From an uncultured Lachnospiraceae bacterium (GTDB taxonomy: Bacteria; Bacillota; Clostridia; Lachnospirales; Lachnospiraceae), in assembly GCA_910577065.1 (NCBI GenBank), contig CAJTLD010000054.1:1-18375 (forward strand): a stretch of 18,375 nt of DNA. The letters run 5' to 3'. Of this stretch, positions 6,538 through 13,165 are shown piece by piece (position 1 is the first letter of the stretch; each line of letters opens with the position of its first letter). Under the pieces are notes generated by a model that worked only from the letters and a program-made list of their open reading frames with translations, did not search any database and was not told where the DNA came from. The position numbers and the translations under genes are program-made.

Positions 6538-7857
6538 CTAAAATTCAACCATAAGATACATGCCCTCATCTAACTTGCCGGCAATCTTCCCTCTGATACA
6601 GGTATTTGCCAGGTTTTTTTCTGTCCGGACGGCAATTTTTACATACTCTTTGGTATATCCGGCCATATACCGCTTACCTTGATACAAAAACGGCTCCTCC
6701 AAAAGAGCCTCCGCCGTTTTTCCCATATAGTATTCCCGAAATTCCCCGGACATTTCATGCGAAAGCGAAATCAGTTCCGCGCTGCGCCGGGCTTTCTCCT
6801 GTTCCGGAACCTGCCCCTGCATAACGGCGGCTTTGGTGCCCTCCCGCCTGGAGTATTTAAAAATATGCATCTCGTAAAACCGGATTTTTTCCAAAAACGC
6901 CCTGGTCTGTAAAAATTCATCCTGGGTTTCTCCCGGAAACCCCACGATAACGTCCGTCGTAATTGCCGGATGGTCAAAATAATGCCTCAAAAGCGCGCAG
7001 CTTTTTTCATACCCGTCCGCCGTATACTTGCGGTTCATGCGCCGCAGCGTGGCGTCGCATCCGCTTTGTAGGGATAAATGAAAATGCGGGCAGATTTTGC
7101 CGATACCGCTGAGCGTCTTCACAAAATCTTCTGTGACAATCCCCGGTTCCAACGAGCCTAAGCGGATACGACGGATACCGTCCGTCCCTGCGATAGCTTC
7201 TATCAGCCCCGCTAAGCTTTCCCCCGTATCCGTCCCATAAGAACTCAGATGTATGCCGGAGAGCACGATTTCTTTGCAGCCGCCTGCGGCAATAGAGCGC
7301 GCTTCCCCAAGCACGTCGCAAAGCTTTCTGCTCCTTGCCCGCCCCCTGGCATACGGGATAATACAGTAGCTGCAAAACTGGTTGCAGCCGTCCTGCACCT
7401 TGATAAACGCCCGCGTATGCCCCTCGGTTTTCGCCACATGCAGATTTTCATAGGGCTGCCTGTGATTGATTTCGACGGTGTCCACAAGCGGCCCGCCCTC
7501 GCAGCGCCTGTCCAAAAAATCATGCAGCGCCGTTATCAGATCCTGTTTTTTATTGTTGCCCAGAAAAATATCAATACCGCTAAGCGTCCCGCTCTCCGCT
7601 TCTTTTGTCTGTACGAAGCAGCCTGCCGCTATCACGACGGCCTTTCCGTTCTTCTTCCTGGCGCGGCTTAGCATCTGCCTGGACTTTTTGTCCGCGGTAT
7701 TGGTCACGGTACAGGTATTTACCACATAAACATCCGCCGTTTCGGAAAAATCCACAATTTCGTATCCGTCGTCTTTCAGCATCTGCCGCATGGCTTCTGT
7801 TTCATAAGCGTTTACCTTGCATCCAAGATTATGCAGCGCCGCTTTCTTTTTGTTCAT
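6538..7857 (-). CDS. mtaB: tRNA t6A37 methylthiotransferase MtaB
   Basis: This 439-residue radical-SAM methylthiotransferase converts t6A37 to ms2t6A37 in ANN-decoding tRNAs. The N-terminal UPF0004 domain begins with KKAALHNLGCKVNAYETEAM and places C13, C49 and C80 as ligands of the auxiliary cluster. The radical-SAM motif is CNQFCSYC (C158, C162, C165). The C-terminal 60 or so residues form a TRAM domain. The phrases NLGCKVN, TCTVTN and RARSR mark MtaB rather than MiaB or RimO. I take the ATG at 7857, 8 bases behind GGAG, rather than the longer frame starting at 7929, whose extra 24 residues are hydrophobic and unlike the family. It is transcribed away from the HPr-like gene. A TATACT box (7895-7900) could be its -10, but the -35 is poor. 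Confidence 0.96.
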   Translation of the reverse strand: MNKKKAALHNLGCKVNAYETEAMRQMLKDDGYEIVDFSETADVYVVNTCTVTNTADKKSRQMLSRARKKNGKAVVIAAGCFVQTKEAESGTLSGIDIFLGNNKKQDLITALHDFLDRRCEGGPLVDTVEINHRQPYENLHVAKTEGHTRAFIKVQDGCNQFCSYCIIPYARGRARSRKLCDVLGEARSIAAGGCKEIVLSGIHLSSYGTDTGESLAGLIEAIAGTDGIRRIRLGSLEPGIVTEDFVKTLSGIGKICPHFHLSLQSGCDATLRRMNRKYTADGYEKSCALLRHYFDHPAITTDVIVGFPGETQDEFLQTRAFLEKIRFYEMHIFKYSRREGTKAAVMQGQVPEQEKARRSAELISLSHEMSGEFREYYMGKTAEALLEEPFLYQGKRYMAGYTKEYVKIAVRTEKNLANTCIRGKIAGKLDEGMYLMVEF

Positions 7858-7907
7858 ATTACTCACTCCGCCCTTCAAATTCTTATAGAATATTAGTATA
7901 AATACGA

Positions 7908-7936
7908 TTGACTTTTTCGCGTAAAACAAGTACTAT
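7908..7936 (+). promoter_or_regulatory. Sigma-A type promoter of the HPr-like gene
   Basis: TTGACT (7908-7913) and TACTAT (7931-7936) are separated by 17 bases, the ideal sigma-A spacing. The -35 matches 5 of 6 consensus bases and the -10 matches 4 of 6. Transcription would start near 7943, giving a short leader before AAGGAGG (7961-7967) and the ATG at 7979. The box lies in the divergent gap to mtaB. Confidence 0.7.
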
Positions 7937-7978
7937 ATAGGTAGTTTGATATTGATAGAAAAGGAGGATATGATACAC

Positions 7979-8215
7979 ATGAAAACAGTTCAGATTTCTT
8001 TAAACTCCATCGATAAGGTAAAAGCTTTCGTTAATACCATTACGCGCTTTGATTATGATTTTGACCTGATTTCCGGAAGATATACGATCGATGCGAAATC
8101 CATCATGGGGATTTTCAGCCTGGATTTATCCAAACCCATTGATTTGGCAATCCACTTTGAAGGCGACGAGGATGAAATTATGGAAGCATTAAAGCCGTAT
8201 CTTGTAACCGAATAA
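7979..8215 (+). CDS. HPr-family protein without the active-site His (keeps the HPr Ser46-like motif)
   Basis: This 78-residue protein has the length and pattern of HPr, the PTS phosphocarrier. KSIMGIFSLDL (residues 40-50) matches the HPr segment around regulatory Ser46, the target of HPr kinase; S41 is the equivalent. The segment that should contain the phosphorylated His15 (GIHARPA in HPr) reads LNSIDKVKAF here, with no His, so it cannot pass phosphate from enzyme I to enzyme II. This recalls Crh of Bacillus, a His-less HPr homologue that acts in catabolite control, but the sequence is not close to Crh. The ATG at 7979 lies 11 bases behind AAGGAGG; the in-frame ATG at 7970 is too close to that site. 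It is the only plus-strand gene, with its own promoter and terminator. A regulatory role is inferred. Confidence 0.88.
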   Translation: MKTVQISLNSIDKVKAFVNTITRFDYDFDLISGRYTIDAKSIMGIFSLDLSKPIDLAIHFEGDEDEIMEALKPYLVTE

Positions 8216-8259
8216 TCTGCGGAGCGCACATGGGGCGGTTTTTTTGAGAAGAACAACAG

Positions 8260-8287
8260 GAGGATGGATTTTTCCATCCTCTTTTTT
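8260..8287 (+). terminator. Intrinsic terminator after the HPr-like gene
   Basis: GAGGATGGA (8260-8268) and TCCATCCTC (8273-8281) form a perfect 9-bp stem with a TTTT loop, followed by six T (8282-8287). It lies 45 bp after the HPr-like stop. On the opposite strand the stem is followed by a mixed pyrimidine run with several T, so it may also weakly terminate the converging thiI transcript. Confidence 0.92.
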
Positions 8288-8300
8288 ATTGTTGTTATTG

Positions 8301-9494
8301 TTATGCTTCCCCGCCTGCAGCCACGCAGATAAGCTCCGCCGTTTCCACCGCTGTCTGTATAAGTTCTTCTATCTTTCCGGCAAGTTTTTGTTCGGAACGC
8401 TCTATCACGCGCAGACTTGGCTTTGTCACCGGATGCTTGGCTACAAAAATCGTACAGCAGTCTTCAAACGGCAGGATACTCGTTTCATATGCTCCGATCT
8501 TTTCGGAAACGTCTATGATTTCTTTTTTATCAAACCCGATTAGCGGACGGTATACCGGCATCGTACAAACCGCATTGGTCGCCGCTAACGACTGCATGGT
8601 CTGGCTTGCCACCTGCCCGATGCTTTCCCCGGTAATAAGCCCGAGACAATCGTCCGATACGGCAAACTGCTCCGCAATCCGCATCATATAACGGCGCATA
8701 ATAATCGTCAGTTCCGCATGGGGGCACTGTTCGTATATCATAAGCTGAATATCCGTAAAATTCACGACATGCAGCCGGATTTTTCCTGTATAACGGGATA
8801 TAACAGCGGCCAGATCCACCACCTTTTGTTTTGCACGCTCGCTTGTATACGGCGGCGCATGGAAATAAACTGCGTCGATCGCCACGCCTCTTTTCGCCGT
8901 CATATAACCTGCCACGGGGCTGTCAATCCCTCCGGAAAGCAGAAGCATTGCGCGCCCGTTTGTGCCGACCGGCATCCCCCCGGGGCCTGGGATTTCAACC
9001 GAATAAATATTGATTTTTTCGCGGATTTCCACGCACAAAAGGATATCCGGGTGATGGACGTCCACTTTCAGGTTGGGAAATGCCGACAACAGCTTTTCTC
9101 CTAAGGCGGCATTTAGTTCCATCGAATCCATCGGATAATTTTTCCTGGCTCTTCTGGCATGCACTTTAAACGTCTTATTCTTATCCGGATAAACCTTTTG
9201 CATATACGCGCACACGTCTTTTACGAGCGCGTCAAACCCTTCGTCCTCTGTCAGTACCACCGGGCAAATCCCGACAATCCCAAACACGCGGGAAAGCGCT
9301 TCTGTCACCTCGTCATAATCGTACGTCCCCAGCGCGTCCACATAAATCCTTCCCTGCAGGCGGCGCACTGCAAATTCCCCTTCCACCGGCTCAAGGGCAT
9401 ACCTGATTTGCCTGACAAGCGCCTCTTCAAACAGATACCGGTTTTTGCCCTTTATGGCAATTTCCCCGTATTTTATTAAAAATGATTTGTACAT
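8301..9494 (-). CDS. thiI: tRNA 4-thiouridine synthase ThiI
   Basis: This 397-residue enzyme adenylates U8 of tRNA and replaces its oxygen with sulfur. The ferredoxin-like/THUMP region spans about residues 1-170 (KYGEIAIKGKNR at the start is typical). The ATP PP-loop is LLLSGGIDSPVAGYM with SGGIDS at 187-192. EDCCTIF near residues 344-350 supplies cysteines (C346, C347) in the region of the essential Cys of other ThiI proteins. No rhodanese domain follows, as usual in Firmicutes, so sulfur must come directly from a partner desulfurase. The gene starts only 3 bp after the cysteine desulfurase stop, behind GAGGA, matching the nifZ-thiI pairing in Bacillus. A role in thiamine thiazole synthesis cannot be judged here. 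Confidence 0.97.
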   Translation of the reverse strand: MYKSFLIKYGEIAIKGKNRYLFEEALVRQIRYALEPVEGEFAVRRLQGRIYVDALGTYDYDEVTEALSRVFGIVGICPVVLTEDEGFDALVKDVCAYMQKVYPDKNKTFKVHARRARKNYPMDSMELNAALGEKLLSAFPNLKVDVHHPDILLCVEIREKINIYSVEIPGPGGMPVGTNGRAMLLLSGGIDSPVAGYMTAKRGVAIDAVYFHAPPYTSERAKQKVVDLAAVISRYTGKIRLHVVNFTDIQLMIYEQCPHAELTIIMRRYMMRIAEQFAVSDDCLGLITGESIGQVASQTMQSLAATNAVCTMPVYRPLIGFDKKEIIDVSEKIGAYETSILPFEDCCTIFVAKHPVTKPSLRVIERSEQKLAGKIEELIQTAVETAELICVAAGGEA

Positions 9495-9497
9495 CGC

Positions 9498-10652
9498 TTA
9501 TTTCCTCGTAAACTTTCTGCGGAAGGGAATGATTTCCGCCAGCTGCGCCAGCGCATATTCCACTTCCTCCTTTGTTGTGCAGGTGCAAAAACTAAAACGC
9601 ACCGTGCCTTCTATCCGTTCTTTTTTCAGGCCGATTGCCGTAAGCGTTTTGCTGACCGACGGCTTATTGGACGAACAGGCGCTCCCTGCGGACACATAAA
9701 CGCCTTTTTCCTCCAGGGAATGCAGCAGCACTTCGCTCCTGACGCCCTCTACGCTGACGCTTACAATATGCGGGGCCGACTGTTCCGCGGACGCCCCATT
9801 GACCGTTACGCCGGGAATTTGAAGGATTTCCCGGATAAAATAGTCCCGCAGGGCATACATGGCTTCTGTTTTTGCTTCCAGGTTTTCATATGCCTGCGCC
9901 GCGGCTTCGCCCAGCCCTGCAATGGCCGGGACGTTTTCCGTCCCGGAACGCATTCCGCCCTGCTGCCCGCCGCCAAGCAGAATCGGTTTTACCTTCGCCT
10001 TATCCCGGACATATAAAAAGCCGACGCCTTTTGGCCCGTGGATTTTATGCCCGCTTACCGAAAGCAGATCGATGCCGGATTTTTTCGGATGGATCCGAAG
10101 CTTGCCGTAAGACTGGATCGCGTCTACATGAAACAGGGCGTTCGGGGCTTTTTCGCGGATAAGCGCCGCCGCCTCTTCTACCGGCTCAATCGTACCGATT
10201 TCGTTGTTTACATGCATAATGGAAACAAGAATTGTCTGCCTGCTCAAAGCGTCCGAAAGCGCGTTAAGGCAGACCGTCCCGGATGCGTCTACCGGAAGGT
10301 ACGCGACGCGGTACCCAAGTTCTTCTAACTGCCGAAACGGCTGCAGCACCGACGGGTGCTCTATGGCAGTGGTAATAATTTCGTTTCCCGCACGCCGGTT
10401 CGCCCATACGCTCCCAAAAATCGCCAGGTTATTCGACTCTGTGCCTCCGGATGTGAATATCAGTTCCGATTCCCCGGCCTTTAATGTTTTTGCAATCTTT
10501 TTCTTGGCTTCCCTGATATATTTTTCCGCCAGCGCGCCCATGCCGTGCAGGGAAGAAGGGTTGCCGTACTCCTCCGTCAAAAGCCGCATCATCAGTTCCG
10601 CCGCCCGCCCGCTGCATTTTGTCGTTGCGGAATTATCCAGATATGCTTCCAT
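9498..10652 (-). CDS. Cysteine desulfurase, NifS/IscS class (partner of ThiI)
   Basis: This 384-residue PLP enzyme (class V aminotransferase fold) removes sulfur from cysteine as an enzyme-bound persulfide, leaving alanine. The start AYLDNSATT is the family hallmark. H99 (AIEHPSV), D177 and Q180 (HVDAIQ) contact PLP, and K203 in SGHKIHGPKG forms the Schiff base. The catalytic cysteine is C326 in SAGSACSS, in a short loop of the IscS/NifS (type I) kind. The gene sits between rsmE (3 bp upstream) and thiI (3 bp downstream), without Fe-S scaffold genes, so sulfur delivery to ThiI is its likely main task, as for NifZ in Bacillus. The ATG follows GAGGT by about 6 bases. The precise symbol (iscS, nifS or nifZ) cannot be settled from one gene. 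Confidence 0.95.
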   Translation of the reverse strand: MEAYLDNSATTKCSGRAAELMMRLLTEEYGNPSSLHGMGALAEKYIREAKKKIAKTLKAGESELIFTSGGTESNNLAIFGSVWANRRAGNEIITTAIEHPSVLQPFRQLEELGYRVAYLPVDASGTVCLNALSDALSRQTILVSIMHVNNEIGTIEPVEEAAALIREKAPNALFHVDAIQSYGKLRIHPKKSGIDLLSVSGHKIHGPKGVGFLYVRDKAKVKPILLGGGQQGGMRSGTENVPAIAGLGEAAAQAYENLEAKTEAMYALRDYFIREILQIPGVTVNGASAEQSAPHIVSVSVEGVRSEVLLHSLEEKGVYVSAGSACSSNKPSVSKTLTAIGLKKERIEGTVRFSFCTCTTKEEVEYALAQLAEIIPFRRKFTRK

Positions 10653-10655
10653 ATT

Positions 10656-11393
10656 CTACCTCATTTCCAGTTTTAGCATCAGCATAGACAAAACGGCAAT
10701 TCCGGCCGTATCTGTCCTCAAAATCCGTTTTCCCAGAGAAACTAACCGCATCGTTTCCGACACGAGCGCAATCTCTTCTTCGCAAAATCCTCCCTCCGGC
10801 CCAATCATAACGCTGATGGAATTGCCGGGCTTTACCGCGTCAAACGCTTCCCATGTCGCCTCCATCCCCTCTTTGTTCTCATAAGGGACAAGGCGCACGT
10901 CGCAGTTTAGGGCATATGACGCAGCTTCTTTAAATTCCATTACCGGATGGATCTTTGGAATGATGCTGCGCTTCGACTGCTTTGCCGCAGCTTCCGCTAA
11001 TTTCTGCCAGCGTTCCACCTTTGCCGCACGTTTTTTGGCGTCTAATTTCACAACGCAGTAACGCATTGCCACCGGAATAATTTCATAGACCCCCAATTCC
11101 ACCGCTTTCTCGATTACCGTCTCCATGCGGTCTTTCTTCGGAAGCCCCTGAAACAGATAGATCCTGCCGGGCAGCTCCGTAGACGGAGCGTCTTCTTTTA
11201 AAATATCCGCCTGTACAAACGTATCGGACAATTCGGAAATTTCACATAAAAAATCTGCTCCGCCCCCGCTGCTGACACGGATTTTTTCTCCGGGCTTCAT
11301 GCGGAGCACATGTTTGATGTGATTGACGTCCGCGCCGGTAATCGTAATAAATTCTCTTCCAACTTGGGCGTCTGGCACAAAAAACTGATACAT
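10656..11393 (-). CDS. rsmE: 16S rRNA (uracil-1498-N3)-methyltransferase RsmE
   Basis: This 245-residue SPOUT-class enzyme methylates N3 of U1498 in 16S rRNA. The N-terminal PUA-like part contains HIKHVLRMKPGEKI. The knotted SPOUT domain shows QGLPKKDRMETVIEKAVELG, ISVMIGPEGGFCEEEI and the C-terminal SLGKRILRTDTA, all conserved in RsmE. I chose the ATG at 11393 (MYQFFVPD) because AAGGA lies 9 bases upstream and the family starts there. A longer frame to 11450 would run into the end of prmA. It lies 26 bp after prmA, a very common pairing in Firmicutes, and 3 bp before the cysteine desulfurase gene. Confidence 0.96.
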   Translation of the reverse strand: MYQFFVPDAQVGREFITITGADVNHIKHVLRMKPGEKIRVSSGGGADFLCEISELSDTFVQADILKEDAPSTELPGRIYLFQGLPKKDRMETVIEKAVELGVYEIIPVAMRYCVVKLDAKKRAAKVERWQKLAEAAAKQSKRSIIPKIHPVMEFKEAASYALNCDVRLVPYENKEGMEATWEAFDAVKPGNSISVMIGPEGGFCEEEIALVSETMRLVSLGKRILRTDTAGIAVLSMLMLKLEMR

Positions 11394-11419
11394 AATCCCA
11401 ATCCTTTTCTTAATCCTAA

Positions 11420-12373
11420 TTACTCTTTTTGAGCCGTGATATTTACCCATTCCCCGTCGCGGTTAATCTCAATTATCTTGAAACCGGCATCTTCTATGGC
11501 TTTTTTTACTTCCTCTTCCTTAAAATCTATAATGCCGGATGTAATAAAAATACCGCCGGGTTTCAGCCTGGCCGGAATCGCCTTTGCCATGGGGATAATG
11601 ACATCCGCAAGAATATTAGCGACCGCAATGTCGTAACATTCCGTTCCTACTTTTTCCAAAAGTTCCGTATCGTCTATGAGATTTCCCACATAAAACGTTC
11701 CCTGCTCCTCAGGCAGGCGGTTGATCTTCATATTTTCTTTTGTGGACACAATACAGCTTTCGTCCAGATCTGTCCCGGTAACCGAAGCCGCCCCTAACTT
11801 TAACGCCACAATCGATAAAATACCGCTGCCGCAACCTATATCGAGCACCCTTTGCCGCCCTTTTACATATTTTAAAAGCTGCCGGATGCAAAGCTGCGTG
11901 GTTTCATGTTTTCCTGTCCCAAATGAAACGCCCGGATCGATTTCAATTAAAATTTTATCGCGGTTTTCCTCTTCCAAAGGCTCCCAGGTCGGTTTGATCA
12001 AAATATCCCCGATGGCGAACGCATGGAAATATGTTTTCCAGTTATTGATCCAGTCGATATCCTGCGTGTCACTCGAAGTAATGCCGCCTTCCCCGACGTC
12101 TACAAACTGCCGCTGCTGCTCAATGCCGTCCGCCACCCTTTTTAACAGCGCATGGTGATCCCCGCCGTCCTCCAGATAAAAGCTGACATAGCTTGTCCCG
12201 TCGTCCGGCGGAAGTTCCGGCAAAAAATCAATAAACATCTTCGCCATATCCGCTTCCCCAAGCGGAATATTGTTCTCAATTTCAATTCCCTCTATCCCAA
12301 GTTCATCCAGCATGGCGCTTAAGAAATCTTCTGCCTGTGTAGTCGTCTTTATCGTATATTTATTCCACTTCAT
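11420..12373 (-). CDS. prmA: Ribosomal protein L11 methyltransferase PrmA
   Basis: This 317-residue SAM-dependent enzyme trimethylates amino groups of ribosomal protein L11. The N-terminal substrate-recognition domain covers about residues 1-110. DPGVSFGTGKHETTQLC (147-162) precedes SAM motif I, VLDIGCGSGILSI (176-188), then GTDLDESC (200-207) and VANILADVI (251-259). The start MKWNKYTI at 12373 is 8 bases behind GGGGAG; the longer frame to 12460 would cross the terminator and the end of the J-domain gene, so I reject it. It follows a strong terminator, so it probably has its own promoter inside the previous gene or depends on read-through. Proximity to dnaJ is a widely kept Firmicute arrangement. 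Confidence 0.96.
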   Translation of the reverse strand: MKWNKYTIKTTTQAEDFLSAMLDELGIEGIEIENNIPLGEADMAKMFIDFLPELPPDDGTSYVSFYLEDGGDHHALLKRVADGIEQQRQFVDVGEGGITSSDTQDIDWINNWKTYFHAFAIGDILIKPTWEPLEEENRDKILIEIDPGVSFGTGKHETTQLCIRQLLKYVKGRQRVLDIGCGSGILSIVALKLGAASVTGTDLDESCIVSTKENMKINRLPEEQGTFYVGNLIDDTELLEKVGTECYDIAVANILADVIIPMAKAIPARLKPGGIFITSGIIDFKEEEVKKAIEDAGFKIIEINRDGEWVNITAQKE

Positions 12374-12409
12374 ATACAGTTCTCCCCTCCAAAAAATTGC
12401 AAAACCCAC

Positions 12410-12439
12410 AAAAAGCCTGCCATGCCGCTGGCAGACTTT
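12410..12439 (-). terminator. Intrinsic terminator between the J-domain gene and prmA
   Basis: On the minus strand AAAGTCTGCCA pairs with TGGCAGGCTTT (forward 12429-12439 and 12412-12422), an 11-bp stem with one G-U pair and a 6-base loop. The T-run spans forward 12410-12414 and continues G/T-rich. It lies 4 bases after the stop of the J-domain gene and about 37 bp before the prmA start, so it marks the end of the heat-shock operon or a read-through control point for prmA. Confidence 0.88.
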
Positions 12440-12443
12440 CCGG

Positions 12444-12971
12444 TTATCTGTTTCTCTCAATCTTTCGCTTTAAGGTTTCATATTCTTCGTTGATTTTCTG
12501 AAGTACGCCGGTATCTCCCGACACGTTGTCCGGATGGAAAATTTTGATCAAATCCCGGTAACGTTTCCTTAATGTACGCAAATTTTTTACACCGCTGAAA
12601 AAAACGGAGACGGTCACATCGCTTGGCATGGCGCGTTCTGCATTTCCCGAATCGTTGTCCCTGGCGCCGTGCGCAGAAGACTGTTTGTAACCCATACGTT
12701 CCTTTTCAACCGCCAGCCTGCGCCATTCCTCCTCAAGCATCTTCCATTCCATATCAAAGATACGCTTTTCCCGCGCCAGACGTTTTTCTTCAAATGACTT
12801 GGCACGCAAAAATTCCTGCCGCTCCTGCTCGAGAAGCTGCTGCTGCCGCTTTAACTCGTCTCGTTCTTCGGAGACTACCAGTTCATTTGTACCTCTTCCA
12901 ACCGTTTTCTGCAGACGCCATTCCGAAACAATCCTAAACGCTTCTTCTGTCGCCACATAAGCCTGACCCAT
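12444..12971 (-). CDS. Small coiled-coil protein with C-terminal J domain
   Basis: This 175-residue protein has a short N-terminal region (1-34), a long charged coiled coil rich in Glu, Arg, Lys and Gln (about 35-96), a polar linker (97-118) and a C-terminal J-like domain (about 120-172). The J domain shows LRKRYRDLIKIFHPDN, with the HPD motif at 146-148, then QKINEEYETLKRKI as helix III. HPD motifs stimulate the ATPase of Hsp70, so DnaK, encoded upstream in the same operon, is the obvious partner. Unlike DnaJ it lacks the Gly/Phe region, zinc cysteines and substrate-binding domains, and its J domain is at the C-terminus. I prefer the ATG at 12971, 9 bases behind AGGG; a TTG at 12995 is the alternative. 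A client-specific co-chaperone is inferred; the coiled coil may bind the client or the envelope. Confidence 0.85.
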   Translation of the reverse strand: MGQAYVATEEAFRIVSEWRLQKTVGRGTNELVVSEERDELKRQQQLLEQERQEFLRAKSFEEKRLAREKRIFDMEWKMLEEEWRRLAVEKERMGYKQSSAHGARDNDSGNAERAMPSDVTVSVFFSGVKNLRTLRKRYRDLIKIFHPDNVSGDTGVLQKINEEYETLKRKIERNR

Positions 12972-13029
12972 ATCCCTGTTCCCTTTCCGCCGCAACGCTT
13001 CCTAAATATGTTGGCTTGCTTATCATCCG

Positions 13030-13106
13030 TTTTGGCCATTCGGCCTTTGACAAGGTTATACCCTCCGGGCATCCCTTTTTGGCCATTCGGCCTTTGACAA
13101 GGTTAT
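13030..13106. repeat. 30-bp direct repeat, two copies (13030-13059 and 13077-13106)
   Basis: The two copies are identical over 30 bases and lie 47 bases apart start to start, with 17 bases between. Similarity continues a few bases leftward (CATCC before each). Each copy contains GGCC-ATTC-GGCC (a 4-bp stem) and the overlapping CCTT-TGAC-AAGG (another 4-bp stem), so alternative small hairpins are possible. The pair lies in the 170-194 bp gap between dnaJ and the J-domain gene, which otherwise holds only a palindrome AAATAGT-ACTATTT at 13145-13158. No gene is seen here. The unit looks like a dispersed extragenic repeat, but only two copies are visible. Confidence 0.85.
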
Positions 13107-13165
13107 GCTAAGAATACATCAAACGTAAACGGCCAACAATAGGAAAATAGTACTATTTATTGCTG

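Noticed and set aside
10204..10884. Long plus-strand open frame (226 codons) opposite the desulfurase and rsmE genes
   Set aside because: It is antisense to two well-supported genes, has no family-like motif and no ribosome binding site, and reads as a shadow of their codon bias.
13046..13099. TTGACA inside each 30-bp repeat copy as a plus-strand -35 box
   Set aside because: No acceptable -10 occurs 16-18 bases downstream of either copy, and there is no plus-strand gene there.
13145..13158. Palindrome AAATAGT-ACTATTT after the dnaJ stop as a terminator
   Set aside because: The stem is all A/T apart from its centre, has no proper loop and no T-run; too weak to call.
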